This document shows, piece after piece, positions 23,172-34,269 of a DNA stretch of 64,000 bases (the first letter of the stretch is position 1; each line of letters starts with the position of its first letter). The translations under genes were made by a program, and so were the position numbers. A model generated the notes under the pieces. The model made no database searches and was not told the DNA's origin. It saw only the letters and a program-made list of their open reading frames with translations. Origin of the DNA: Ophioderma brevispina (lineage: Eukaryota > Echinodermata > Ophiuroidea > Amphilepidida > Ophiodermatidae). The stretch lies in contig JAMKCH010014092.1 of NCBI GenBank assembly GCA_023653785.1, positions 1 to 64,000 of the forward strand. The letters are read 5' to 3'.

Positions 23172-23602
23172 TATTTTAAGGGCAATTCCACGGTAACGAA
23201 AGGACATTTTGACTCTGTTTTTAAACCAGCGCAATTTAACGAAAGGATTTTATTCCAATGTCAAATATGCTCCATAATTCTATACATGGCACTAGTTTAC
23301 ACAATTCCTTTTTTCAACAAAACACCAATTCGTTAATGAATATTGCATATTAATGAGCATGGTAACGGAAGGACACCCATATAGCGTCCTTCCGTTACCA
23401 AGTTCATTAATATACAAGCTTATACAAGATTAATTAACGAAAAGTGTTTAGTTGAAAAAAGTAGCTGAAATTGTGTAAACTAGTAGCATGCACAGAATTA
23501 TGTATTTGACATTGCAATAAAACCCTTTCGTTTTGCACTGGTTTGAAAGTCTAGAAAAAGAGCCATGTCCTTCCATTACCATGGAATTTGCCCTAAAAGC
23601 AA
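23172..23602. mobile_element. Fold-back element (~430 bp palindrome), family B
   Basis: The left arm TTTTAAGGGCAATTCCACGG-TAACGAAAGGACATTTTGAC ... ACTAGTTTACACAATT is mirrored on the right as AATTGTGTAAACTAGT ... ATGTCCTTCCATTACCATGG-AATTTGCCCTAAAAG. The centre is at about 23,387 in CGGAAGGACACCCATATAGC-GTCCTTCCG. Each arm is about 200 bp with small mismatches. No coding capacity. Confidence 0.9.
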
Positions 23603-24940
23603 TAAAGAAGATATTTATCGATTGATCTGTTGCGGTATCACGGGTATGATAAAGGTCAGAAATACCCTTCAAACGCAAACAAAAGCGCCTAATATACAAA
23701 TGATATGAATTGGTAGAACAGCGCTATTTTATTTGAATTAAGCAGAAATGGTTGGTTCAAAAATTAGGAATTTCCAAAATGACGATCATTACATTAACAT
23801 GACCATGATGATAATGGCCTTAAAAGTGCTTGTTCCGGTTGTTTTTGCACCCCCTGACTAGTACTTAGATATAAGACAAAAGGCCGTATTTTCTCATTGT
23901 TGTCATCCTAAAATTTCAGCCATCAAATCAATTTATTTCACGAAAAAAATAGACAAAAAATACCTCCGTTTTAATGGTTAAACGGCATCAATATTAGCAC
24001 TGTAGTGAATGGGGCGTTGCAATATGCATTATCGCTACTAACATGGCATGCAAGTTTATTTCCCATGATACTTGGTGGTGAGTATATGCAACTCCCAGTC
24101 TCTTATATCAAGTAGAGAACACAATAGACATTAATCGGAACAAGCGCCATTAATAATACATATTTCACTTTATCACTGTTAGGGTGACTTATAGTGTAGA
24201 AGTTCAACGAGGATACGTTTACACAGCGAAGTTTCCAAAATGATTGCTAATTGTTTTTTTTTTCTTCTGTTAGGGTTTTAATGTAGGTCTCTGGTCTACC
24301 ATGAACACTTGTTAAATAATGGTGGTTTGAATAACTTATTCTTTCCATCATTATCACCATTGAGTTGTAGTATTATAAGCACACCACTTCTCCTATTTGT
24401 TTTTGTATTCAACCCAATTTATACTTCAATTATTTTCTTACATTTCCATGTATATAATTTTGTGTATCATTTTTGCCTTGTATAGTATGATGTATGAAAA
24501 TATCTTGAATCTATTTTGCTGTTTATGCTTATTTTCGTGTAACAAACTTGCAATACAAAAGAATTGTTAATGTTTGAGCGGGCTTTTCAAATTCCAAAAT
24601 TCTGGCGTGCATCAGGATGGGTATGTTGGTGTCAGTTTTGTTTCAGTCGCTGTGTTTTCAACATGGCTAGAGTACCACAGCTACTAGTTTGACAGCGAAC
24701 ATTCGTAACTTAAACTCATCTGAAAACTAATAGTTTCGCAGAGGTAGAGCGTCGCTCCCTAATCATTTTTGTCCCAAAGTGGACATTTACGACACACAGA
24801 CTTGTGGATTGAATATTGCATCCTGATTTGTTATTTTGTTGAAGTCAAACGTATTTTCTGTCGTCAAGGATCCTAAAGAACTTAAGCTGATGGACAACGT
24901 TTACCGATTATTGACATCTACCAATATTAGATACCCTTTA
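23603..24940. other. Intergenic, no gene recognised
   Basis: AT-rich unique sequence. A tRNA-like phrase (GCAGAGGTAGAGCGTCGCTC near 24,738) lacks a T-arm. I see no other feature. Confidence 0.4.
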
Positions 24941-24944
24941 ACAA

Positions 24945-25050
24945 ATACATAGATCTACATAGATATGTAGATGTCTTTCTATTATCTATACATATATAAT
25001 TTTATCTCTATATAGATATATCTGTATATACATATATACATCCACATGGC
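24945..25050. repeat. TAGATA/TATATACA low-complexity tract
   Basis: Alternating ATAGATCTACATAGATATGT, TATATACATATATAC and similar words form a strongly AT-rich, partly self-complementary stretch. Confidence 0.8.
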
Positions 25051-25228
25051 AGTCATCATGTAGTACACAAGCATATCTGTGAAGCATCCCTAAGCTGTCT
25101 ACTTGGAATACGCATTTGTCATTTATCATTATCATCTATCATCATTTTCATCGCAGAATTCCTCAGAATTCAGAAACGAGTCTTGGTGGGCCCAGGCACT
25201 AATGAAGGCCCATCAGCTCTTACATTTT

Positions 25229-25375
25229 TCTCTCGCTCGCTCTCTCTCTCCTTTCTCTCTCTCTCTCTCTCGCTCACTCTTTCTCCCTACCTCCCTTACT
25301 CCCTCCTCTCACTTTCTCGCTCTCTCTCTCTCTCTCTCTCTCCCTCCCCCCTCTCTCTCCCTCCCCTCTCTCTAG
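25229..25375 (+). repeat. (TC)n / TCTCTCCC microsatellite
   Basis: This is nearly pure pyrimidine, dominated by CTCTCT with CCCTCC interruptions. It lies just past the stop codon of the minus-strand tail exon, so in that gene's transcript it would be a purine-rich 3' UTR. The long open frames across it are compositional. Confidence 0.95.
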
Positions 25376-25397
25376 TATGTATTCTTAAAACTAAAAA

Positions 25398-26195
25398 CTA
25401 AAAGTTTATCTGGGAAAGTTTACTATATCCTTGAACAGGGTTCATTTTGGCACATTTTAAAGAATTTATGGTTGGTGATTTTTTTTGGACTGATTGGTCA
25501 AAAGTAATCTTTGCTTCAAGTCTGGCGTTCTCTTGGACAGATTGGTCAAAGTTCGTCTTTTCTTCAGGTTGGATGTTCTCTTTCGTATGCCAACAATTAT
25601 CATCCTCAATTTCTTTCGCTTCTAGCTTTTTGTTATCCAACAAAAGAGGATCATTTAATAATCTTATGTTGTCTGCCGGTGTTATACTGGTCGAAGTATT
25701 CACACTCATTCTTTTGCCTTTAGCAATGTTACAACATGCCTCATTGGAAGTCTGCTTTCTTTCTACAGGCAAAGAAGTATCACGTGGAACATAATCACTG
25801 CTAAGCTGGCCAGAAGCTACATTGTTTTGGGAATAAATTGTATCCTGGTCTTTGGTTTCTATTTGCTGCCGAGTGTCCGGAATCACCTCATTTTCTGTGT
25901 CATTAACAGTGTCTGGATTATATGAATATATTATTTCTTCACTACTTATGAGAAGAGATTCCTCGCTCCCCTGACGCCTATCTATTGGCATGCTATCTTT
26001 CTCTGCTGTTGTCCTAGTTGTAGATACTTGTTCCGATTCAGTTTTACAGCAACTGTCTGCTCCGCTCTGTAATTCAGAGTCGTGGAAATAGCTAGGACTT
26101 TCTGTTATGCGCGGTGCATTTAAGTTAATATTATCAAATTTCTCGGCTTCCTGCTTTGCCAAGGGTCCTATGGTCTTCATTCTTGATGCCCTTTT
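25398..26195 (-). CDS. C-terminal cytoplasmic-tail exon, unidentified membrane protein
   Basis: This is a long open exon of 265 codons from the acceptor CCATGTAG| (26,196) to a stop at 25,398. It starts K-R-A-S-R-M-K-T-I-G-P-L and is strongly hydrophilic, rich in S, T, E, D, N and Q, with no membrane segment or domain I know. A short internal repeat is visible: EEKTNFDQSVQ followed by LEAKITFDQSVQ. It joins the exon at 27,168-27,240 in phase 0, so the basic KRASR sequence follows a membrane helix as expected for a stop-transfer signal. I therefore read it as the cytosolic tail of a single-pass receptor-like protein. Tail function and family are unknown. A separate gene starting at the internal ATG (26,180) is the alternative. 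Confidence 0.6.
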   Translation of the reverse strand, partial: KRASRMKTIGPLAKQEAEKFDNINLNAPRITESPSYFHDSELQSGADSCCKTESEQVSTTRTTAEKDSMPIDRRQGSEESLLISSEEIIYSYNPDTVNDTENEVIPDTRQQIETKDQDTIYSQNNVASGQLSSDYVPRDTSLPVERKQTSNEACCNIAKGKRMSVNTSTSITPADNIRLLNDPLLLDNKKLEAKEIEDDNCWHTKENIQPEEKTNFDQSVQENARLEAKITFDQSVQKKSPTINSLKCAKMNPVQGYSKLSQINF

Positions 26196-26387
26196 CTACA
26201 TGGATAACAAAAGATCAAAATAAATTAATAAGAAATAAGGTACAGTTTTTCTTCTGAACTTTGCCAGACTAATGCATAGTAAGTGGCGAAGTAACAAGAC
26301 ATTACATGATTCTATATACAAAACCGATTTGAATATTATACAAATATTGACTACCCGTGAGGGACATGGTCAAACTATTGGCCCGAG

Positions 26388-26454
26388 GTGATCTCGAGTC
26401 CGTACTATTTTCCCGAAGCGGAGCTGAGGGAAAATAGTACGGTCTCGAGATCAC
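26388..26454. repeat. Long hairpin, 27-bp arms
   Basis: GTGATCTCGAGTCCGTACTA-TTTTCCC pairs with its inverse at 26,428-26,454 with a single mismatch, around a 13-nt loop GAAGCGGAGCTGA. The architecture resembles the hairpin at 35,412-35,510. Confidence 0.9.
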
Positions 26455-26508
26455 TGAAAGTCAAGAGTTTTGACTATTACCCGAATAAAGGGCAGTTAAT
26501 ATTTGTAT

Positions 26509-26765
26509 TATATACCTCATAGATAGATCCTTTCAGCTGCAGTAACGAGACTACAGCTAGGGCAGAAAATTACTATACCGATCAAAAAGTTACTATACCA
26601 GGCAAAAAATTACTACACCGGGCAAAAAGTCACTATACCGGGCAAAAAAATTACTATACCGGGCAAAAAAGGTACACGTTTTATGCGAAAGTAGTGAAAC
26701 TATACCATGTCATGTGACCTTCATTTAACCAATCAGATGACAAGGATCTATCTATGAGGTATATA
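26509..26765. mobile_element. TIR element (257 bp) enclosing a 21-bp minisatellite
   Basis: The 24-bp terminal repeats are perfect: TATATACCTCATAGATAGAT-CCTT at 26,509-26,532 and its exact inverse at 26,742-26,765. Between them AAATTACTATACCGGGCAAAA repeats about five times with small changes. A non-autonomous DNA transposon carrying an expanded internal satellite fits. The target duplication is unclear. Confidence 0.85.
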
Positions 26766-27167
26766 AAAAGAAATATATTTGTATAGGCATAATGAAACAC
26801 TTGTCTACACAATACCATTCATATCGTAGCATTTCTTTGCATACATTATGTCATTGTTTTTATATTTTACCATTGGTTAATTTTGACTTAACACTTCTCA
26901 CATACCATTTAACCCCCGCCATCATAATAAGTGACAAGTAATCCGAGTGCTCTGCGATCGTTCATATTTTCGTCTGTAAAATTTCACTTAATATATTTAA
27001 AGTGTTTATCGTTATGAGATTAATATATTTCCACTGGCCATTATTTTGTAGAACTGTGACATCAGTTTTCTTGTATCTACGATTTACTTACTAATGTTCT
27101 GGTTTGATTGAGGTCGACTGCCCCTAATTTCTGAAATGATGACTTGACAGACCGGATCACCCTTAAC

Positions 27168-27240
27168 ACGACCATGGTGAACGACAATGGACATCACGAT
27201 AACCAACAAAACAAAGAATAACTCGCCCGCAATCCGAAAC
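27168..27240 (-). CDS. Transmembrane exon of the same unidentified protein
   Basis: The 73-nt exon lies between the acceptor GCATTTCTGTAG| (27,241) and the donor GGTCGT|GTTAAG (27,167). It encodes F-R-I-A-G-E then the hydrophobic run LFFVLLVIVMSIVV and H-H-G-R. Splicing to 26,195 is in phase 0, giving HHGR-KRASR, a classic helix plus basic stop-transfer. The donor is non-consensus at +3 (GTTAAG). A stronger GTAAGT lies 56 nt further on but would put the tail exon out of frame. The incoming phase is 2. Confidence 0.5.
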
Positions 27241-28197
27241 CTACAGAAATGCAAATTCCTTTATATTTTCTTTACTCATTATATTTGAATATATGTCTAT
27301 TGTTCGGACGCGGCATTGTGAATAAATGTATGACTAGATTGTAGCTGTACTGAACAACACTACAGAAATAAAAAAATCTTATTGCCAAATAGCTAAAATC
27401 CTCATAACTTTCCACGCTAGAGAATTCGTTAAAAATCAAACCAAAACAGTTTTCGGCTTGTCGTAAACCCACTTGCAAACTACAAGGCCCTACATCATCT
27501 GTAGCCTACAACTTACTTACAATGCGATAGATTTTTCACCCAAAGTACGCATATCTTTCATACACTTTACAAAATTACGCATAATTAACTGATTATAGGC
27601 TTTTTAGTCTTATTATGCACGCAATTGATTCCGAATTTGCTAAAGGTTGTTCTACACGTACACTTCATTATCATTCAAACATATGGGCCTCTATTAGATG
27701 TATTCACTTTGATCAGTTACACGGTTTATAAGCGATTCACGTTTGTTTCCTACTGTCACACAGCCTTATCTTGATAGTTTTAATTGTATTCTTATTTGCA
27801 CCGAATAACATACAATCTATCTTGATATAGTAGAACATGTCTTGTAATGTTACCATAACTGGTAACACCGGTAACTATATGATAACAGGTAGTTATGACG
27901 CGTTTTGCCAAAAAATGCTCTCTTGCCAGAATGTTCACTTCCTAGTTGATAAACATGTATCAACTGAAATGCTATGGCATTATATATAGATTGCCACTTT
28001 TCTGAACTTACACGCCACGATTTCGGGGGCCGAAGTGGTACTATTATTGTAAGAACTATATACAGTTTCAAAAGGGTAACTGTGTACCGAAATAGTTTTT
28101 TTGTCTTGATGTCTATTCCACTTAATGACAATAAATGTGCCTCAAAGGAAAAGAAAATAAAGTTCACCGAAAAAGATTCGGCCATTCCTGCCAGTTC

Positions 28198-28222
28198 TTA
28201 TTTTTTTTTTTTTTTTTTTTTA
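28198..28222 (+). repeat. Poly-T tract
   Basis: More than 20 T residues, possibly the poly-A tail of a minus-strand retrocopy. I see no recognisable retrocopy body beside it. Confidence 0.8.
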
Positions 28223-28288
28223 TATATTTATTTTTAGTTTTTTGATCGACAGTTCATGGTTTATGGTAAAAAATGGCCGCGGTCTTAC

Positions 28289-28461
28289 GGAGTGCGGTGA
28301 CGTTGTCGAAAGCATCTGTAACACTCCACCTCGCCAAAACTCAACCATTTCCACTCCACCCTCCCGACATTCACAAAGATAGCGCCTGTTTTCTGCGGGA
28401 AGACACAATCTGCATAAAACGCATGTTTTGACATCATCGAGTCCCCTTGCATTCATTGAGG
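28289..28461 (-). other. Candidate coding exon with cysteine cluster (weak)
   Basis: A good acceptor, TTTGATTTTCAG|, is followed after 5 nt by an ATG (28,456). The frame then reads MNARGLDDVKTCVLCRLCLP then AENRRYLCECREGG, ending at the donor ACTCC|GTAAGA. The CxxCxxC..CxC spacing hints at metal binding and recalls the start of ZAD-type fingers, but the second ligand pair is missing. It may be a first coding exon of an unrelated gene. Confidence 0.25.
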
Positions 28462-29518
28462 CTGAAAATCAAATAGTAAGTCAAAAATAGTATTTAAGTA
28501 ATCAAAGTCAGGAATGTTGTTAATTGTGGAAAAAGATTCCTCAATTTTTAGGTAAAAGTCAAAAATACTTAGTGGAATATCCTTGAAAATTGCATGACAT
28601 GATAAAACGGTTACATAGGTGTATATGCGGCGAGTTAAAGCAAAAACAGCACATTTTCTTTGAAAAGCACCCCAATTTTCAAAAACAAAAATTGAGATTT
28701 GTGTTAGCCACCAGGACATGGGTAATGGCTAGTAACTAACCTGGAAGGTAAATTTCCGAACTTCTCTATGTGTCGCGTAAGATGATAATTGGGAATGATT
28801 AATATCGGGTCTCGATAAATAAGTGCAAAGGCCGCTGAGTCTGAGAACGCCATTTCAATATGAAATGGTGGGTAATACTAGGCGACACAGTATGGCAACG
28901 CTTATCCCATCCATTAGCGGTTCCGTTGGTTCAAGCACGTCAAGGTAGGATCATATTTAGAGAGATATGATACAAGGAAATTTCACCCCGTTTCCAACCC
29001 GGTCGTTGAACTAGGATTGTGAATATGCTCCCAATCCATTACAAAATCCTTCTTTATGACGCATGCACACTTTTGAGCCATAGCGTTCACAGGTATAGTT
29101 TACTAGACAATGCCAACACAACTGTGCAGGAATATCACAAATTTGAAAAATTGAGACGCTCTTCAAAAATGTGGCAGTATTGCTGTAAGTGTTTATCAAG
29201 TGTATTTGACCTCTATGTCATGGAGCAGAGACTGGTGTAAATAAACGCATAAAAAATGAAAAACAAAGTTCCAAGAATTATAGAACGAAGTTGCTCAAAA
29301 AAGTAATGAAAGATGTATGTTTAGAATTTAAGAGGAGAAGAGTAGATAAACTAGCAAATGAAACAGAGAAGAAACCAATGTCCAGGATGTCATAAGTCTA
29401 TATTCCAAGTTATGAAATGAAGATGAGAGTAATGAGCATTGAAAGCGATAACAATAGAATGCAGAGCAAGGCCCAATATTTTATCTTGAAGGAATTACAT
29501 ATAAAGTCTTCAACACAC

Positions 29519-29836
29519 CTTTCGTTTTGACTGTAATACTTGTAACAGCACCTTCACTTCTGATGCCGTGAAGATACGGAACCACGTTTATCACATATTC
29601 CGTGCTAGGTTGTAAATTGGACAAGATACACCCTCTTCGTGATGTATAATCCTTGAGATATGGAGAGAAAAAAACAATAACCGTGAAACCATGGAGTTAT
29701 TATATTGGCATCATTTTAGTGGTTCATTTCAGGTATGTTGTCGGTATTATCCAGAAAATAAGATGATGGGATAGATTCTGGAAACTTTGTATTACCTTGC
29801 GTTGCGTTACCATTATTTGTCCCGGGGAAGGTGCAT
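29519..29836 (-). pseudogene. Fibronectin-III-like domain with in-frame stops
   Basis: After the acceptor CCCCTTCAG| (29,837), the frame starts (D)APSPGQIMVTQ, reaches a tryptophan in IFWIIP, then later reads HGFTVIVF, CILSNLQPSTEYVINVVPYL and EGAVTSITVKTK before the donor AAAG|GTGTGT (29,518). This is the FN3 order: domain-start AP..P, the core W, GF.V, then L.P.TEY.I.V. One TGA and two TAA codons break the same frame between W and GF. Either the domain is dead, or two short exons (ending AAG|GTAATA and starting CTCAAG|GATTAT, both phase 0) skip the stops and leave a truncated domain. It lies upstream of the membrane exon in the same orientation and may be its ectodomain. Confidence 0.6.
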
Positions 29837-31190
29837 CTGAAGGGGCAAGAACTTTGACCGTCATCGTCAAAAATGGATAGGTTGAGATTTTTAGGAAATA
29901 TTTTGATAGCTGCATTGCAATATTGGCCATAAATAGTTAAGAAATTCAAGGTTACTCTAATACTGTATACATATTCATGGAGTGTTGCTATTTCTGATTG
30001 GTTAGTTGTTCATTACGTCAGGGAAAAAGTGTCTCTCGCCCAATTGAAAAGGGAAAAAGGGGAGGGGGAGCATTGGTGTATGGAGGCTTTCTCCTCAAAA
30101 TTGTCCAGAAACCGGGATACTTACAGTGACTTACTGCAGAAACGATATTTAGAACTGTAACCATGAGAAACGAGCTTGATGTGATCGACAACAAAATATG
30201 GCTACCTCCAGCAGGAACGATTTGCTAACCAGTTCGAATCAGGTTATGTCAATCCCACAATGCATTGCATATTAAATTCTTAATTCAAATTTACAGCTTA
30301 ATTATCACATCCAATCTAGAGTATTTTGCACATCAGAGTATTTCATACCATTAGCAATAATAAATCTTGTTTTTAATTTTTAGTTAATTCAATATTATGC
30401 TTCCAAAATAAAATCTTTAGCCGCAAGTAAAATATAGTAAACATTGTAGAAATTATGCATATTTATTCTCGTTGTTTTTACATTTTAGTCCAAAATGATA
30501 TTAACACTGACAAAAGGTATGGTTTGAAGTATCCTAAAATTTTGAGCACTTTTAATTTGAAGTGACTTTTCGGCGATTTAGGTTTACTTCTCGCGCCTAC
30601 AGCCGCGAATTGGGCTGATAATTTTTTGCAACCCTGCACTACGACACAGTAGTTCGCGCTACTACCCTCAAACGATATCGTATTTGACCATAGTTAGAAC
30701 AGTCCAATGTGACTATTACTTTTTTGGCACCCCATTGGAAAAATGCCCAAGACAAAGTTCCGGCCCAAACAGGTGTAATTTACATAATTTGCCAATCGAA
30801 GAAACAAAGTGAAACTAAATTCACACCTCTAAAGGTTCTGAAGAAACGCTTCTCGGTTGTCTGGTCATCAAACGTGCCTCACATTTGTATTTTATGTTAG
30901 AGTAAAAGGCATCCATTCGAAAGTGTTCGCCGCTGCTGCTTTGATATGGTGTTTCTGGTGCTTTTTATCTTTACAAATACGTAGGTATTCCCAACCTCTA
31001 CGTCGACGATATCGGGGTGTACTATGCAAGCTAAAAAGAAATGAAATTATAAAATGATCACAAATAAGATATCACATTAGAAAAGTTAATTCACGGGATC
31101 GAAGGAAACAAATTAAAGCGGCCATGATGGGGTCTGGCGTGCGCACGTGACGGTTCCCCTACACTTAAGTACGGTTCCAGAGTGAAGAAC
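29837..31190. other. Intergenic or intronic, no gene recognised
   Basis: AT-rich sequence without supported exons. Short ORFs near 30,700-31,050 show no domain. Confidence 0.4.
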
Positions 31191-31191
31191 C

Positions 31192-31370
31192 CCGGTGTAG
31201 AAGTAATTATAGTTCGCCGTACCCATAGTCCGGCTAGTCGGCTACAACGGTAAAGAATAAGGCACTCGATTCAGATGACTCTTCACGCAACATTAGTTTC
31301 ACGCTTTATTCCGTTGTCGTCTATGAAGCCCGGACTGTGGCTCCCGGCGGACTATAATTTCGATTGAGGT
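31192..31370 (+). mobile_element. MITE, CCGGTGTAGAAGTAATTAT family, copy 3
   Basis: It begins CCGGTGTAGAAGTAATTATA-GTTCGCCG and closes with CGGCGGACTATAATTTCGAT, an imperfect inverse. The interior matches the two copies at 8.6-8.95 kb in the same orientation (GACTCTTCACGCAACATTAG, TTTCACGCTTTATTCCGTTG). Confidence 0.8.
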
Positions 31371-32189
31371 ATATCTGGCTGTCAAAATGGTCGATGCAAC
31401 CATGGTTGAATTTTCAATGCAATTTCTATGATGACTGAACTGTGTCACCGAACGTGGAATCCTGGTGGTGGAGATTAATAGCCTCATACCCATACAAAGT
31501 CACGGTTAAATTCGTAATTTGTACAGATACAGCCATAGTTGGTATCGACCATTTCGGTTCTCGAATATCCAATCCATGGTACACAACGGTTCACCAGATC
31601 TGTTAAACAGACTATGCTTGTGGTTTTAAATGTTTTTAAAATATTTCTTGTCTAGCTGTGATGATGTGGAAATAAAATGAATATGAAATATGAAAAATAT
31701 GAAATAAACATGTCAATTCGGACAATGATAAGTTAAAATACGTTTAAAAATATGTGAGAAAACATTTAATAAATGCTTTATTCATCTGTTTAAACGTTTT
31801 AATATATTTACCACACAAATAGGGGATAAAGTCCAGGCTGCAATTGTCAGTGCCCGAAAGAACTTTAAATCGATGGAAGTTTGTAATGGCGTTGTCTTCT
31901 ATGCTTGGGGTCAGATAACAAATCGAAGTATCTTCACATCCAGAAACATCGACACATTGATTAGAATAGCAACTGTAAACGAAATCAAAATAGAGAAAAC
32001 GAAATGTATAAATGATGGCTGGTACAGGTCATAAACTTTAAATGTAAACAGTAGTAAAATTAATCATATTGGAACTATTAATTTCAAAGCAATTTTCAAT
32101 CGATGATTTTTTTTTCTTCTTGTATTTATTCATTTGAATTGTCAAAAAAGACCAATTACTACATGTATATTATAATCATATATTATATA

Positions 32190-32360
32190 CCTACCGTCCT
32201 TTTTGGAAATGACTACCAACTTGACGATCACCGCAAAAAAGGGAAGTAGCTTGCGTTAGATCAAGGGGCAATTTCCCCTAATAAGAAAGCCAGGGGTCCG
32301 CTCCGTGATTTTTGAAAAGTAGAAAAAATGTAGTTAAGGGACGTTAGGGATATAGTGAAT
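32190..32360 (+). repeat. Dispersed repeat shared with 56,705-56,890
   Basis: GAAATGACTACCAACTTGACGATCACC ... GCGTTAGATCAAGGGGCAATTTCCCCTAA ... GTCCGCTCCGTGATTTTTGAAA ... GGGATATAG follows the same order as at 56.7 kb, in the same orientation. There it sits in the middle of the large fold-back. Identity unknown. Confidence 0.8.
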
Positions 32361-34269
32361 ATAACCAGCAATATGAAGGGCAATATTTAAACAACAAAAA
32401 CAAACGCCATTCCTGGAAATTAACAGAAATCAAAAAAGGAAATATTTTGGAATCAAATCCAAATCGAAATCACTTGGTCGGAAATCACCGAATAACCTTT
32501 ATGAGAGAAATAATCATGCCGTGCTTATAAATCCAATTCCCGTACCCAATGGTGAAGTATGGTTTTACAGAGGGCTGCCAGGGAACGTGAGAAATGAGCA
32601 ATTGTCGACAGGCACTCAATGAGTACGAGTATGCGATGCATTGAATATTGATGATAACCTCTTTGTGATCCGATGATTAATTTAAGTTACACACACACCA
32701 AGACTGTTAATGACCATCGAGACAGCTTCCAGACGAAAGCAGAAAGTTTGGAGCAGTCTTTAAAGATCAACCGGCTCCGTCTGTTACAAGTCTGGCTTCG
32801 AGGTTCTTACTCAAGCTTCTCAAAAATCCTTCCATGATGCAAGCTTGTCAGGTTGACAGTGCTGCTCTCCAAGACAGCTCTTTCATCAAGGAGACATTCA
32901 TATAGGCAATGTAAACTTCGGAAAGTCAAAGGCATATTTTTCGCAGTACCACTCCATACGCAGACAACAGGAATTTTCTGAACAGTGATGACAATTCACG
33001 CATATCCTGAAGCTTCCATCGATTACATGTTTGTAATACTGCTCAGTATACTAATGTATATAGAGAGTATTTTTTGAAACCGGCGCTTAGTTTTATGTTT
33101 AATACTCGGTTTAAGAAAGGTCAGAAATGTTAAATGCTTCAAAAATCAACCGCGACTTGACACCGTTTCCGTGTCGGTTTTTTTTTTCCATGTTTGATAG
33201 AAATCGGTTCCAACAGTAGAACCCAGGCGGGGAACGAGGTGCAACCGGGTGTATGTTTGAAGCAACTCTAAATGGTTAAAGGGATCCGCCTGATGCTCAG
33301 GCCTTGCCAGCGCGCGTGTACTGGTGGTTTGTTATGTACATTAAACATCGGAAATATCATCCGCCCACAACATAAGCAAAGCCATGGTTCATAACTTTTA
33401 CACGAGGATAAACGTGGAGGAATCCTACATTCAGTGCTAACGAGGGCCAGTCGATCCAGAGGGATGGCGAAATGAAGCGCGTGAAAATTGCAAATTTACA
33501 TTAATTTGCCCCAAATTTAGGTTGAAATGGTTGAAATTTCCCGAAGAGAGGAATGAAATTGCGTATTTATTTTGGTCCACCTTGTGTCCCGCTTTTAGAG
33601 CCCCCCCCCCCCCGGTCGGTCGGCCCACTGCTTACATTAATACGGAAAAGTGTGAGAAGCACCCGAAGCAGGAAGTACTAAAAGCGGCGACAATTACATT
33701 TTGAATGTATATCATCAAAAACTCGGGTAAGCAGGGGCGTCCCCAGACCATTTTTAATGGGGGAGGGGGGGGTGGTGTGTGCGTCTGGGTTGCCGAGTGG
33801 CGGATTCGAGGAATTATCAAATTTCACGGCTCGCTGCGATCTGCCAGGTAGCACACAAATTTTTTTTCAATGCGGTTCGTTAAAATTATGAGGCGGGGTG
33901 AGGGGGGTTTCAACCAAAAACCGACAACAAGTCAGGTCCAGCTCAAGTCAATGTCCAGCTATGAAACCAAAAACAAAACAACAACAGATGTGGAGAAGGC
34001 ATCGCCGGATAAGCCGCCCATCCGCAATTCAGGTTGCGCCGACATATACCCTTAGCGACGACAAGTCAACATTTTGCGGACAGAATTTCGAAATGTGGGG
34101 GTGTTCAACACCCACACCCCCCGCTGGGAAGGCCCTGCGGGTAAGCTAATTGGTACACAATGGGATAGGGTCTGAGTTTGTAATTTGTGTTTGCATTGGG
34201 TATAGAGAAGTAGGCACCGTACCCGGGTCAAATTATCGATTTACCCCTCAGGACAGAAAAGGTATTTAG
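32361..34269. other. Intergenic; short GC-run repeat remnants
   Basis: Poly-C occurs at about 33,601-33,614. CAGGGGCGTCCCCAGACC at about 33,732 and GTCTGGGTTGCCGAGTGGC at about 33,784 look like the two ends of a tiny hAT-like remnant. No gene is supported. Confidence 0.4.

Noticed and set aside
24725..24765. tRNA-like phrase GCAGAGGTAGAGCGTCGCTC
   Set aside because: D-arm-like text only; no acceptor stem pairing and no T-arm GGTTCGA sequence within range.
25103..25401. Open frames rich in Ser/Leu on the plus strand
   Set aside because: They are translations of the (TC)n microsatellite.
27104..27240. Longer version of the transmembrane exon using the GTAAGT donor
   Set aside because: The splice would shift the tail exon out of frame to an early stop; kept only as a possible alternative isoform.
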